Below, piece by piece: positions 20,474-29,464 of a stretch of 64,000 nucleotides of DNA (positions are counted from its first letter, which is position 1; each line of letters begins with the position of its first letter). This DNA comes from DATEDA01 sp963789885. GTDB taxonomy: Bacteria > Pseudomonadota > Gammaproteobacteria > Burkholderiales > SG8-39. The stretch spans positions 118,398 to 182,397 of the forward strand of contig CAWBNB010000006.1 in assembly GCA_963789885.1 (NCBI GenBank). The letters are read 5' to 3'. Below the pieces are notes generated by a model. The model saw nothing but the letters and a program-made list of their open reading frames with translations. It was not told where the DNA came from and searched no databases. A program made the position numbers and the translations under genes.

Positions 20474-21755
20474 ATGACCACCATCGCCGTCGTCGGCCTC
20501 GGTTACGTCGGCCTCCCGCTCGCCGTGGAGTTCGGGAAGAAGTACCCGACGATCGGCTTCGACCTCTCGGCCGCAGAAGGTTGCGGCCTACCGAAGCACG
20601 TCGACCCGACCGGCGAGGTCTCGACCGACGAGCTGCGCGCGGCCTCGCAGCTGCGGGTCACCACCGACCCGCAGGCGCTTCGCGAAGCCGACTTCGTCGT
20701 CGTCGCCGTCCCGACGCCGATCGACGACGCCCACCAGCCCGACTTCGGCCCGCTGCTCGGCGCATCGGAGTCGGTCGGCAAGAACCTGAAGCGCGGTGCG
20801 ACGGTCGTCTTCGAGTCCACGGTCTATCCCGGCGCGACCGAGGAGATCTGCGTGCCGGTGCTCGAGCGCCATTCGGGCCTCAAGTGGAAGCGCGACTTCT
20901 TCGTCGGCTATTCCCCGGAGCGGATCAACCCGGGCGACAAGGAGCACACGCTCACGCGGATCACGAAGGTGGTCGCGGGCGACACGCCGGAGACGCTCGA
21001 GCGCGTCGCCGCCGTCTACGGCTCGGTGGTGACGGCCGGCGTGCACCGCGCGAGCAGCATCAAGGTCGCCGAGGCCGCGAAGGTGATCGAGAACACGCAG
21101 CGCGACCTGAACATCGCGCTGATGAACGAGCTCGCGCTGATCTTCCATCGCGTCGGCATCGACACGACGGAGGTGCTGCAGGCGGCGGGGACGAAGTGGA
21201 ACTTCCTGCCGTTCCGGCCCGGCCTCGTCGGCGGGCACTGCATCGGCGTCGATCCCTACTACCTCACGCACAAGGCCGAGATGCTCGGCTACTTCCCGCA
21301 GGTGATCCTCGCCGGGCGCCGGATCAACGACGGGATGGGCAAGTACATCGCCGAGCAGACCGTGAAGCAGCTGATCCAGCACGGCTCGCCGGTGAAGGGC
21401 GCCGACGTCATCGTGCTCGGGCTCACGTTCAAGGAGGACGTGCCGGATCTGCGCAACTCGCGCGTGATCGACGTCGTGCGCGAGCTGGAGTCGTACGGTG
21501 CCCGCGTGCACGTCCACGATCCGGTCGCTCAAGCCGGCGAGGCCGAGCACGAGTACGGCGTCAAGCTCGTCGCCTGGGAAGCTCTGCCTCGAGCCGCCGC
21601 GATCGTCGGTGCCGTGGCGCACCGCGCGTTCAAGGCGCGTCCGGTCGACGACTTCGTCGCGAAGCTCGCTCCCGGGCGGGCTCTTCGTGGACGTGAAATC
21701 GCAGATGGACGCCGGCGCGCTCGCCGCGCGCGGCGTCCGCGTCTGGCGGCTCTGA
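20474..21755 (+). CDS. UDP-sugar 6-dehydrogenase, TviB/WbpA type (frameshifted)
   Basis: About 427 residues. The Rossmann start IAVVGLGYVGLPLAVEFG, the catalytic region with FVGYSPERINPGDKEH and KVIENTQRDLNIALMNELA, and the active-site cysteine in VGGHCIGVDPYYL identify a UDP-GlcNAc-type 6-dehydrogenase making a UDP-uronic acid in two NAD-dependent steps. The sequence is closest in style to TviB of Vi polysaccharide. A frameshift at GGG 21674-21676 is repaired by removing one G (restoring APGGLFVDVKSQMDAGALAA). A short out-of-frame patch near 20575-20600 (expected KVAAYRKHVDPTGE) looks like two compensating indels. With the next gene it makes an amino-uronic-acid precursor for the exopolysaccharide, fitting the lyase encoded upstream. 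Confidence 0.88.
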
Positions 21756-21760
21756 TCGCG

Positions 21761-22848
21761 ATGACCGCTCAGCTAACGACGCCCTGCAACGCACCGTCGC
21801 CGCGACGCGCCGGCGCTGGCTCGTCACCGGCGCAGCGGGTTTCATCGGCTCGCACCTCGTGGAGACGCTCCTTGCTCTCGGCCAGGAAGTCGTCGGCCTG
21901 GACAACTTCGCGACCGGGCACCGGCGCAACCTTGAGGACGTGCACGGCGCCGTCGGGGAAGACGCGCGGCAGCGATTCGACTTCATCGAGGGCGACATCG
22001 TCGATCTGCGTGCCTGCCGTCGCGCGTGCGAGGGGGTCGACACCGTCCTGCACCACGCCGCGCTCGGTTCGGTGCCGCGCTCGATCGCCGATCCGCTCGC
22101 CACGCACGCCGCGAACGCGACCGGGTTCGTGAACGTGCTGTCGGCCGCCCGCGAAGCCGGCGTGCGGCGCTTCGTCTACGCGGCATCGAGCTCGACCTAC
22201 GGCGACCACCCGGCGCTGCCGAAGGTGGAGGACGCCATCGGCCGCCCACTGTCGCCGTACGCGGTGACGAAGTACGTCAACGAGCTGTACGCCGAAGTCT
22301 TCGCCCGCTGCTACGGCGTCGAGACGATCGGGCTGCGGTACTTCAACGTGTTCGGCACGCGCCAGGATCCGGAGGGTGCTTACGCCGCCGTGATCCCGCG
22401 CTGGATCCGCGCGATCGTGCGCGGCGAAGCGGTCACGATCTACGGCGACGGCGACACCAGCCGCGACTTCTGCTTCGTCGCGAACGCGGTGCAGGCGAAC
22501 CTGCGGGCCGCGTTGACGACGGACGCTGCTGCGCTGAACCAGGTCTACAACGTCGCGGTCGGCCAGCGCACGACCCTGAACGGACTGTTCGAGGCGATTG
22601 CGGCGCTCGTACGCGAGCGTCAGCCCGGGCTGAGGATTCCGCGTCCGGTGCACGAAGGGTTTCGCGCCGGCGATGTTCGTCATTCGCAGGCCGACATCGG
22701 CAAGGCCGAGCGGCTGCTTGGCTATGCGCCGACGCATGATCTGCGCGCGGGTCTGCAGGCGGCACTGCCCTGGTATCTCTCGCGGTATGCGCCGGCGGGC
22801 GGCGAATCGACCCAATCGGTTGGCGCGAGGGCCACTCATGCGGCGTGA
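21761..22848 (+). CDS. UDP-N-acetylhexosamine 4-epimerase, TviC/WbpP type SDR (frameshifted near start)
   Basis: About 362 residues. NAD-binding LVTGAAGFIGSHLVETLLA, the catalytic serine region ASSSTYGDHP and the catalytic YAVTK, followed by GLRYFNVFGTRQDPEG, identify an extended SDR epimerase. The early lines (VVGLDNFATGHRRNL) resemble WbpP/TviC, which act on UDP-GlcNAc or UDP-GlcNAcA. It lies six bases behind the dehydrogenase, the same pairing as tviBC. The ATG at 21761 is out of frame with the body; a single indel near 21775-21810 joins them. Its last 11 bases overlap the next gene. Confidence 0.85.
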
Positions 22849-23758
22849 GCGGGCGGTCCTCGCGTGCGGACGAGCCATCTTCGTGCGAGAGCGGGCCGTC
22901 CTCGCGCTCGTAGCCGCTCTCGCCGCCGGCGTGCACGTCGACGCGACGGCCCAGACCGCGGCGACCCGCGAGCTCGTCGCGCGCGCCGTCGCCTACGAGC
23001 ATGGCGAGGGAGTGGCGAAAGATCCGAAGCTAGCCGCCACCCTCTACTGTCAAGCGGCCCGGTCCGGCGACCCGGACGCGCAGTTCGACCTCGGATGGAT
23101 GTACGCGAACGGGCGCGGCGTGCCACGCGACGACCGCACTGCGGCCGGCTTCTTCGCGCTCGCGGCGGCGCAGCGGCACGAGCAGGCGCAGCGCATGCTC
23201 GCCGTCGTCGGCGAGGACGACCGGCACCTTCCGGACTGCATGCGGGTGACAATGCCTGCCGCGCCCAGCCTCGACGCGGACGCGTTCGCGAATCTGCCGC
23301 CGGAGAAGCAGCAGTACGCCGAGCTCGTCCGGGGTCTCGCGCCGGGCTACGGGATCAGGCCGCGCCTCGCGCTCGCGGTGATCGCCGTCGAATCGAACTT
23401 CGAGCCGCGCGCGCGCTCGCCAAAGGACGCGCAGGGCCTGATGCAGCTCATCCCCGGGACGGCGACGCGGTTCAAGGTGCGCAACGCACTCGATCCGACC
23501 GAGAACGTCCACGGCGGCCTCGCCTACCTGCGCTGGCTGCTCGCCTACTATCGCGGGCAGGTGACGCTCGTCGCCGCCGCCTACAATGCGGGGGAGAACG
23601 CCGTCGACCGCTACCGCGGGGTGCCGCCCTACGCCGAGACGCGCGAATACGTTAAGCGGATCCTGCGCCACTTTCCGAGCGAAGAGCACCCGTATGACCC
23701 GAGCGTCACCGAGCCCTCGCCGCTCATCGCCGCCGGCGCCCGGTCGGCGCGGATGTAG
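22838..23758 (+). CDS. Sel1-repeat plus SLT-domain lytic transglycosylase
   Basis: 306 residues, unbroken. After a leader segment (VLALVAALAAGVHVDATAQ) there are Sel1-like repeats (AVAYEHGEGVAKDPKLAATL, then PDAQFDLGWMYANGRGVPRD), and from about residue 165 a soluble lytic transglycosylase domain with the catalytic glutamate in VIAVESNFEPRARS, GLMQLIPGTATRF and VAAAYNAGENAV. Such enzymes cut peptidoglycan to make room for envelope machines, here probably the polysaccharide exporter. The start at 22838 overlaps the epimerase gene by 11 bases. The repeat-plus-SLT layout in one short protein is less common than a bare SLT protein. Confidence 0.85.
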   Translation: MRRERAVLACGRAIFVRERAVLALVAALAAGVHVDATAQTAATRELVARAVAYEHGEGVAKDPKLAATLYCQAARSGDPDAQFDLGWMYANGRGVPRDDRTAAGFFALAAAQRHEQAQRMLAVVGEDDRHLPDCMRVTMPAAPSLDADAFANLPPEKQQYAELVRGLAPGYGIRPRLALAVIAVESNFEPRARSPKDAQGLMQLIPGTATRFKVRNALDPTENVHGGLAYLRWLLAYYRGQVTLVAAAYNAGENAVDRYRGVPPYAETREYVKRILRHFPSEEHPYDPSVTEPSPLIAAGARSARM

Positions 23759-24557
23759 CTCGGCTGCTGCTCGGGGGGTTGCCCTTGCGGCGGCCCTGCT
23801 CCCGGTAGCCTTCATCTCGGCAACTCTCCTTTCGGCCGCCCCGGCCGCGAACGCGCAGGTCCCCGCGACGATCGAGCGCGTCAAGGCCTCGGTCGTCGGC
23901 GTCGGCACCTTTCAGAAGACGCGCGCGCCCGCCTTCCGATTCCTCGGGACCGGGTTCGCGGTCGGCGACGGCTCGACGGTCATCACCAACGCGCATGTCT
24001 TGCCGCAGACTATCGATGCGGACAATGGAGAAACGATCACGGTGTTGATTCCGGGTCCGGCGCGCGAGGCGCAGCTGCGGGTGGCGACGCGCGGCGCCGA
24101 CGATCCGGTGCACGATCTCGCGCTGCTCCGCCTCCCGGGACCGCCGCTTCCCCCACTCACCATCCGCGATTCCGATAGCGTCCGCGAGGGCGAGTCGATC
24201 CTCTTCACCGGCTACCCGATCGGCGCGGTGCTTGGGCCGTTTCCGGCCACGCACCGCGGCATGGTCTCGGCGATCACGCCGATCGCGATTCCGGCGGCGC
24301 ACTCGAGCCAGCTCAAGCCGGAGCTGATCCGGCGTCTCGGCAGCGGGCCGTTCCGGGTGTTCCAGCTCGACGCAACCGCCTATCCTGGCAATAGCGGAAG
24401 CCCGCTCTACGACCCCGCCACCGGCGAGGTGATCGGGATCGTCAATATGGTGTTCGTAAAGGGGACGAAGGAGTCGGCGCTGACGCAGCCGAGCGGGATC
24501 ACTTACGCCATTCCGAGCCGGTATCTGATCGAGTTGTTGAAGTTGCCGCGCCCGTGA
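23694..24557 (+). CDS. Exported trypsin-like serine protease
   Basis: 287 residues. A basic lead and hydrophobic segment ending in LLSAAPAANAQ form a signal peptide. The catalytic triad is visible: His in VITNAHVLPQ, Asp in PVHDLALLRLPG, and Ser in YPGNSGSPLYDPATG. No PDZ domain follows, so it is a short trypsin-like protease rather than DegP. The start at 23694 lies inside the end of the transglycosylase gene, an overlap of 65 bases; a later start is possible but would cut the signal. It ends 8 bases before the convergent PEP-CTERM gene. Processing of exported EPS-linked proteins is inferred from position only. Confidence 0.82.
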   Translation: MTRASPSPRRSSPPAPGRRGCSSAAARGVALAAALLPVAFISATLLSAAPAANAQVPATIERVKASVVGVGTFQKTRAPAFRFLGTGFAVGDGSTVITNAHVLPQTIDADNGETITVLIPGPAREAQLRVATRGADDPVHDLALLRLPGPPLPPLTIRDSDSVREGESILFTGYPIGAVLGPFPATHRGMVSAITPIAIPAAHSSQLKPELIRRLGSGPFRVFQLDATAYPGNSGSPLYDPATGEVIGIVNMVFVKGTKESALTQPSGITYAIPSRYLIELLKLPRP

Positions 24558-24565
24558 TGACTCAC

Positions 24566-25354
24566 TCAGCTGGTCGGACGATGTCGACGCCGTGCGAAGG
24601 CCATTCCAGCAAGCGCAATGCCGAGGAGCGCCAGGCTAGTTGGCTCGGGGACGGAGGGCGGTGGTTCCGACTGAGTGATGGCCCAGTCGAACTCTCCATC
24701 CATGAAGGCGGTAAACTGCGTAAGCCCGTCAGTCGGTGCGCCGATGGTCAAGTTGGCGTTGTTTCTCAAGGACACGACGTACGCTTGATTTGCCTGGACG
24801 CTTCGGACAAAGGTACCGTTCGTGGTGGGATCGTTTACGTCGAGTAGGTCGAGGCCTCCTCCTGCACCGCTCCACTCGATCGCCCATCCCTGCAGGCCGA
24901 AGGTGGTACCTCGAGTGGCCGCGGCGGTTACGTCGTAGTTCATGGAGAAGGTACCGTCGGAATCGGCGACGAACTCGTAACGCCAATCAGCAGCCGGATT
25001 CCCGTTTAAGGTCGCGGTGACGTCTCCGGTTGCAGCGTTAGAGCATAGGTCCCAACCGTACCTACTGAACGTTACAGTGCCGGAGTTGCCGCCTGGGCCC
25101 CAGCTGGATGAGCCACTTCCCTGCACTCCTATAGAACCGTCGGTGCAAGCCGGCGAAGCTGTGGCGCCAGCAAACATCGACAGGTCCATGAGAAGAGGGG
25201 GCCACGCGGAGCCGTCAGCATTCGCAGTCGTGCCGCCCGTTAGGGTCAGTGACGCGGTCAGATCCATCGAGGCTGCGATCGGGACGGCACCGGCGGGTGA
25301 GAGCCATCCTATAAACAGCAGCCCTGCGATAAGCGACGAGCATCTTGGGTACAT
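24566..25354 (-). CDS. PEP-CTERM sorting domain protein
   Basis: 262 residues. An N-terminal signal (SLIAGLLFIGWLSPAGAVP) and a C-terminal tripartite sorting tag, VPEPTSLALLGIALAGMAFARRRH, shown here only as VPEP, a hydrophobic helix and a basic end, mark it as an exosortase substrate. The body is rich in Ser, Thr, Gly and Asn with no catalytic motif, typical for these surface proteins. GC is lower than in the surrounding genes. A possible sigma-54 promoter lies about 57-71 bases upstream, consistent with control by PrsR. It is the only such protein in the window; the sorting enzyme XrtA must be encoded elsewhere. Confidence 0.9.
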   Translation of the reverse strand: MYPRCSSLIAGLLFIGWLSPAGAVPIAASMDLTASLTLTGGTTANADGSAWPPLLMDLSMFAGATASPACTDGSIGVQGSGSSSWGPGGNSGTVTFSRYGWDLCSNAATGDVTATLNGNPAADWRYEFVADSDGTFSMNYDVTAAATRGTTFGLQGWAIEWSGAGGGLDLLDVNDPTTNGTFVRSVQANQAYVVSLRNNANLTIGAPTDGLTQFTAFMDGEFDWAITQSEPPPSVPEPTSLALLGIALAGMAFARRRHRPTS

Positions 25355-25410
25355 GATTCGACGGATCTCTCACCAAGGCTGGGAATCAGGGTGAACGCAA
25401 GTTCTGCGCC

Positions 25411-25425
25411 GCAGCGACAATTCCA
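25411..25425 (-). promoter_or_regulatory. Candidate sigma-54 promoter of the PEP-CTERM gene
   Basis: On the minus strand TGGAATTGTCGCTGC keeps the invariant GG and GC of -24/-12 promoters exactly ten bases apart, plus TGG and TGC words. It lies about 57 bases before the start codon. PrsR carries the GAFTGA sigma-54 contact motif, so a promoter of this class is expected here. The match outside the core is modest. Confidence 0.35.
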
Positions 25426-25742
25426 CTTTAAAATCAATTAAATGCTAACGACATCTCCAGCAGAATATCGTTGATTGTCAATATCTCCGACAGCGAAGAA
25501 AGCCCTTGTCCAACCGGCCTTTTCTGCAAAGGCTAACGTGTGAACCGGGTAGGGCTCGCAAGTGTGTCGGCGCCCGCCGCTTCGATTCACCGGTCGCTTT
25601 TCCCCGATCTCTCGGATCGACTCCGATAAACGGCTAGTTAATCGCCGGAATTGCTCGCTGGTCGTCTTCGTCCGTACCTCGAAGCACCGGAGCCCCTCTG
25701 CGCTAACGGGACCACGCCGAGGTTCGCTCCGCCTGCCTCGGA
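25426..25742. other. Intergenic stretch without a recognisable gene
   Basis: About 317 bases of lower GC between the PEP-CTERM gene and the acyltransferase gene. An open frame of about 100 codons exists on the minus strand but it has no recognisable domain, its codon use is unlike the genes around it, and it reads toward the PEP-CTERM promoter. I treat the stretch as non-coding promoter space. Confidence 0.4.
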
Positions 25743-26504
25743 TCAATGCGCCAGCCCCGGATTCTGCGCCTCGACCCCCGACCGGATCGCGTCCGAGATC
25801 ACCTCGTACAGCGGCCGCACCGGGCGCGGCAGGTTCGCCTCGATCCCGGTCACCGACATCATCGACGGGACGTGCTCGCCACGGTGCTCCACCGGCCCGC
25901 CGATCTGCCGGATCTTCACGCCGAGCCGCGCGAAATGATTCGCGAGGCGCGGCTCGGCGAGGACGAACAGCGTCTCGAGACCGAGCCGCTTCGCCAGCGC
26001 GATCGCGCCGAGGTAGAGGCCCACCTGGAGATACGGGAAGCGCGGCATCTGCGCGACGCCGAAGTCCGCCTGCGAGATCGCCATCGGCGTGGTCTCCTCG
26101 CCCTTCCGCCGGCGGAACTCGCTCGTGACCGCGAGCCTGGAAATCTCGCCGATGCGCTCGCGCGGCAGGCGCGCCGGGTCGACGATGCCGCGCTCGATCG
26201 TGTGCTCGCAGGTTCTCTCGACCGGCAGGCGGCTCAGCGGATCGCCGGGATCGACGCGCACGATCCGCGCGCAGCCCGCATAGCGGTCGGACCTGACGGA
26301 CCTGACCAGCACGTGGACGGCGCGATCGTCGTACTCGTCGCGCTCGCGTTGATCCTCGCGCACCGGCTCGAACCCGAGCTCCTCGCAGTAGACCCTGTGG
26401 CGGACGCCGTACGCCTCGTCCTGGAGACTGTCAGCGACCGCGGGAGTGATGTCGAAGTACTTTTTGAACCCTTGCGAAAGGTTCAGGAGCTCGAACAGAA
26501 ACAT
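25743..26504 (-). CDS. PEP-CTERM/exosortase system-associated acyltransferase
   Basis: 253 residues, unbroken. The start FELLNLSQGFKKYFDI, then VRHRVYCEELGFEPV and EISRLAVTSEFRRRKGE, are typical of the acyltransferase family that travels with exosortase loci and resembles N-acyl amino acid or homoserine-lactone-type synthases of the GNAT fold. It probably makes an acylated small molecule, but substrate and product are not established for this family. It is transcribed toward the PEP-CTERM gene with 388 bases between, so it has its own promoter. Confidence 0.85.
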   Translation of the reverse strand: MFLFELLNLSQGFKKYFDITPAVADSLQDEAYGVRHRVYCEELGFEPVREDQRERDEYDDRAVHVLVRSVRSDRYAGCARIVRVDPGDPLSRLPVERTCEHTIERGIVDPARLPRERIGEISRLAVTSEFRRRKGEETTPMAISQADFGVAQMPRFPYLQVGLYLGAIALAKRLGLETLFVLAEPRLANHFARLGVKIRQIGGPVEHRGEHVPSMMSVTGIEANLPRPVRPLYEVISDAIRSGVEAQNPGLAH

Positions 26505-26691
26505 GGCCTCTCCCCATGAGGCCCCAGCGGCTTGCGGCCCGGCCCGCCGTGTTCGGCGGTGATGATAGGAATCGTGAAGGGCAACGCCAGCGGGTTCAGT
26601 ATAGTCCCTGCTCGTTCGGCCGCCAACGCGCGGCCGGAAGCCGCCACCGCTCGCGGCACCGGCGGCACTCTCTCAGCGACAGGGCTCCGAC

Positions 26692-27435
26692 ATGGACTTC
26701 TTCCTCTGGCGCAAGGCGCTCGCGGCGCTCGTGCTGCCACCCGTGGGACCGCTCGTGCTCGCGATCGCGGGCGCGGCGCTCCTCGGTCGGCGCCCGCGCC
26801 TCGCTCGCGTGCTGCTCTGGAGTGGGCTCGGCCTGCTTGTCGCGCTTTCGACAGGGGTCGTTGCCGACGGCTTGCTGCGGCTGGTCGACGACAGTCCGCC
26901 GGTGACGCTCGCCCAAGCGCGTTCGGGACAGGCGATCGTCGTACTCGGCGGCGGCGTGCGCCGGAACGCACCCGAGTACGGCGGCGACACGGTCGGCCGC
27001 CTCACGCTCGACCGCGTGCGCTACGGTGCAATGGTGGCGCGGGCGACCGGACTGCCCGTGCTCGTCACCGGCGGCGCCACGCTTGGCGCGCGCGCCGAGG
27101 CGGACGTCATGCGCGAGACGCTCGAGCGGGAGTTCGGCGTGCCGGTGCGCTGGACCGAGGACCGCTCGCGCAACACGCACGAGAATGCGCAGTTCTCGGC
27201 GGCACGGCTGGAAAGGGAAGGCGTCAAGCGGGTGGTGCTCGTCGCGCACGGCTTCGACATGCGGCGCGCGCGCGCCGAATTCACCGCCGCCGGACTCGAG
27301 GTCGTCCCGGCGCCGACGTTCGTGCCGGGCGAGGGGTCGTTCGAGCTCACCGACCTGGTCCCGAGCGTCGGCGCGCTGCAGGCGAGTTACTACGCCTTGT
27401 ACGAACTGCTCGCGAACCTGGTCCGGAAGATCTGA
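26692..27435 (+). CDS. YdcF/ElyC-family protein (DUF218)
   Basis: 247 residues, unbroken. Two N-terminal membrane helices (ALVLPPVGPLVLAIAGAALL and VLLWSGLGLLVALSTGVV) precede a DUF218 domain with AIVVLGGGVRRNAPEYGG, VLVTGG, TEDRSRNTHENAQFS and VLVAHGFDMRRA. Relatives such as ElyC/SanA act in envelope polymer assembly and lipid-carrier recycling. The 187-base gap before it, after the divergent acyltransferase gene, shows no further gene. Position beside the exopolysaccharide locus fits an envelope role, but it stands alone as a unit. Confidence 0.85.
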   Translation: MDFFLWRKALAALVLPPVGPLVLAIAGAALLGRRPRLARVLLWSGLGLLVALSTGVVADGLLRLVDDSPPVTLAQARSGQAIVVLGGGVRRNAPEYGGDTVGRLTLDRVRYGAMVARATGLPVLVTGGATLGARAEADVMRETLEREFGVPVRWTEDRSRNTHENAQFSAARLEREGVKRVVLVAHGFDMRRARAEFTAAGLEVVPAPTFVPGEGSFELTDLVPSVGALQASYYALYELLANLVRKI

Positions 27436-27511
27436 CGCAGATCGATCCGCTGCAACGTGTGACACGCGTCGACGTGGCATCATTCGCACCCTCTCGAAGA
27501 GGACACGCCTG

Positions 27512-28489
27512 ATGCTGGAACGGCTCGTCATCGCGCTTGCACACGCGCTCGCGATCGCCCTTGCGACCACCGGCTCGGCGCTCGCTCAGGCTTATCCCGC
27601 GAAGCCCGTCCGCCTCATCATCCCGTTCCCGCCCGGCGGCAGTGCCGACACGATCGCGCGCCTCCTCGCGCAGGAGATGTCGAAGACGTTCGGCCAGCCG
27701 GTGGTCGCCGAGAACCGTCCCGGCGCGGGCGGCAACATCGGCGTCGACCTCGTCGCGAAGAGTGCGCCGGACGGCTACACCATCGGCCTCGCCGCCGCCG
27801 GCGCGCTCGTCATCAACCAGCACCTGATGGGCAAGCTGCCGTACGACCCGGTGAAGGATCTCGCGCCGGTCGCGAAGCTCGCCGACATCCCGATCGTGGT
27901 GGCGGTCGCGAACTCGATGCCGGTCGGCTCGGTGCAGGAGCTGATCGCCGCGGCGAAGGCGAAGCCCGGCAGCCTCGCGTTCGGTTCCGCGGGCAACGGC
28001 ACGGCGATGCATCTCTCGGGCGAGCTCTTCAAGCTCATGTCGGGCGTCGACATGACGCACGTGCCGTACAAGGGCAGCGGACCCGCGGTCACCGATCTCG
28101 TCTCGGGCCAGCTGCCGGTCGCGTTCGTCGACCTCGTCTCGGCGCTGCCGCAGATCCGCGCCGGGCGGGTCAAGGGGCTCGCGGTCGCGAGCGGCAAGCG
28201 CACGATCACCGCGCCCGATCTCCCGACTGTCGCCGAGACGGGTGTCCCGGGCTACGACGCGGTCGGCTGGTTCGGACTCGTCGCCCCCACCGGCACGCCG
28301 CGCGAGATCGTCGCGAAGCTCAATGCCGAAACGGTGCGCATCATGGCGCTGCCGGAGGTTCGCGACCGCGCGCTCGCGACCGGCGCCGAGCCCGCGACCG
28401 GAACTTCCGAGGAGTTCGCGGCATTCATCTCTTCGGAGATCCCGAAGTGGGAGCGGGTGGTGAAAGCATCGGGTGCGAAGGCGAACTAA
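27512..28489 (+). CDS. Bug-family tripartite tricarboxylate transporter binding protein
   Basis: 325 residues with a signal peptide (LERLVIALAHALAIALATTG, cut after ALAQA). The hallmark blocks AYPAKPVRLIIPFPPGGSAD, VVAENRPGAGGNIG and SAPDGYTIGLA place it in the Bug (TctC-like) family, very abundant in Burkholderiales. These periplasmic proteins bind carboxylates or amides. No membrane partner genes tctA/tctB are next to it, as is common for orphan Bug proteins. A palindromic CGTGT G ACACG at 27456-27466 lies upstream. The two genes behind it are close enough to be co-transcribed. Confidence 0.92.
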   Translation: MLERLVIALAHALAIALATTGSALAQAYPAKPVRLIIPFPPGGSADTIARLLAQEMSKTFGQPVVAENRPGAGGNIGVDLVAKSAPDGYTIGLAAAGALVINQHLMGKLPYDPVKDLAPVAKLADIPIVVAVANSMPVGSVQELIAAAKAKPGSLAFGSAGNGTAMHLSGELFKLMSGVDMTHVPYKGSGPAVTDLVSGQLPVAFVDLVSALPQIRAGRVKGLAVASGKRTITAPDLPTVAETGVPGYDAVGWFGLVAPTGTPREIVAKLNAETVRIMALPEVRDRALATGAEPATGTSEEFAAFISSEIPKWERVVKASGAKAN

Positions 28490-28493
28490 CGCC

Positions 28494-29447
28494 ATGCTCT
28501 TCGGTCTGTTCGGCAACCGCTACACCGCCGACCCGGAGGTCGGCGCCGCGCTCGACTACCTGATCGAGCGGATCGACCCGCGCCTTGCGCTCGTCGGCGG
28601 CTGCCGCCGGACGCTCGGGCGGCCGGTGCAGCGCGCGCTCGAGTTCGCCCGCTCGCTCGTCGTGCAGCTGCCCGCGCCGATCGCGCTGCGCGCGCAGAGC
28701 TGGTCATCGGAGCCGCGGCTGCGGGCGTTCTTCGCCCGCCCGGGCGACATCGGGGAGATTCTCGCCCGCGGTACCGGGGTGCGCGAATACTTCGACGCCG
28801 GGCGCGACGAGGGCTTCGCGGTTCTCGGCATGACGCGGAAGCAGACCCGCGTGCTTACGCAGGCGCTGCAGGGCGAGATGATCCAGCGGGAGGTGCCGCG
28901 GACGAGCGTGAGCTTCACCGACCACCGCGTGTCGGTACCGTGCGCCACCCCGGAGGCGCTCACGCGCGATCTCGAGCGGCGGGCGCTCGACTTCATCGCC
29001 GAGCGGGTCGCAGAGCGGCTCGCAGCGCTCGACACCGATCGGAAGGACTTCGAACAGCAGCGCGACGTGCTGAAGGCGCGCATGCGGCTCGCCGGCCGGG
29101 CGGGCCGCGGGCTCGAGTCCGGGTCGGACGACGGGGCGCTCGCGGCGAGCCTGAAGAAGTGCGAGGCGCGGCTCGCCGAGCTTGCCGGAGGCTTGAGCGA
29201 TCGCGTGTCGATGGTGGCGGCGACGCTCGCGGCGCCGGAGAACGAGCTCCAGCTCGCGGTGCACCGCCTCCGCCTCGACCAGATGAACTTCGTCGCCGAC
29301 GAGGGCGAGGTGGTGTGCGCCGAGGTGACGTTCGTCGAGGCAACCGCCTCGGAGGAGCGTTCGCGCGTGCTCGTCCCGGTGCAGGTCTTCCGCGCCGAGC
29401 TCGCGCCGGCGCGCGACGCGCTCGCCGACGGCGACAAACTGCTCTGA
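28494..29447 (+). CDS. Conserved hypothetical protein
   Basis: 317 residues, unbroken, five bases behind the Bug gene. No signal peptide and no membrane helix. The first half is mixed helix and strand (LFGLFGNRYTADPEVGAAL, RLRAFFARPGDIGEILA); the second half has a long charged helix (RVAERLAALDTDRKDFEQQR, then KARMRLAG) likely to form a coiled coil, and a strand-rich end. I do not recognise a named family and assign no function. Its position between a solute-binding protein and a metal-dependent amidohydrolase suggests co-transcription, not necessarily shared function. Confidence 0.75.
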   Translation: MLFGLFGNRYTADPEVGAALDYLIERIDPRLALVGGCRRTLGRPVQRALEFARSLVVQLPAPIALRAQSWSSEPRLRAFFARPGDIGEILARGTGVREYFDAGRDEGFAVLGMTRKQTRVLTQALQGEMIQREVPRTSVSFTDHRVSVPCATPEALTRDLERRALDFIAERVAERLAALDTDRKDFEQQRDVLKARMRLAGRAGRGLESGSDDGALAASLKKCEARLAELAGGLSDRVSMVAATLAAPENELQLAVHRLRLDQMNFVADEGEVVCAEVTFVEATASEERSRVLVPVQVFRAELAPARDALADGDKLL

Positions 29448-29464
29448 GGAGGAACGCCAGCGCC

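Noticed and set aside
25438..25746. A 102-codon frame between the PEP-CTERM and acyltransferase genes
   Set aside because: No domain, no ribosome site, composition unlike the neighbours.
27456..27466. CGTGT G ACACG palindrome before the Bug gene as a defined operator
   Set aside because: Short, single and in GC-rich DNA where such palindromes are frequent; no further support.
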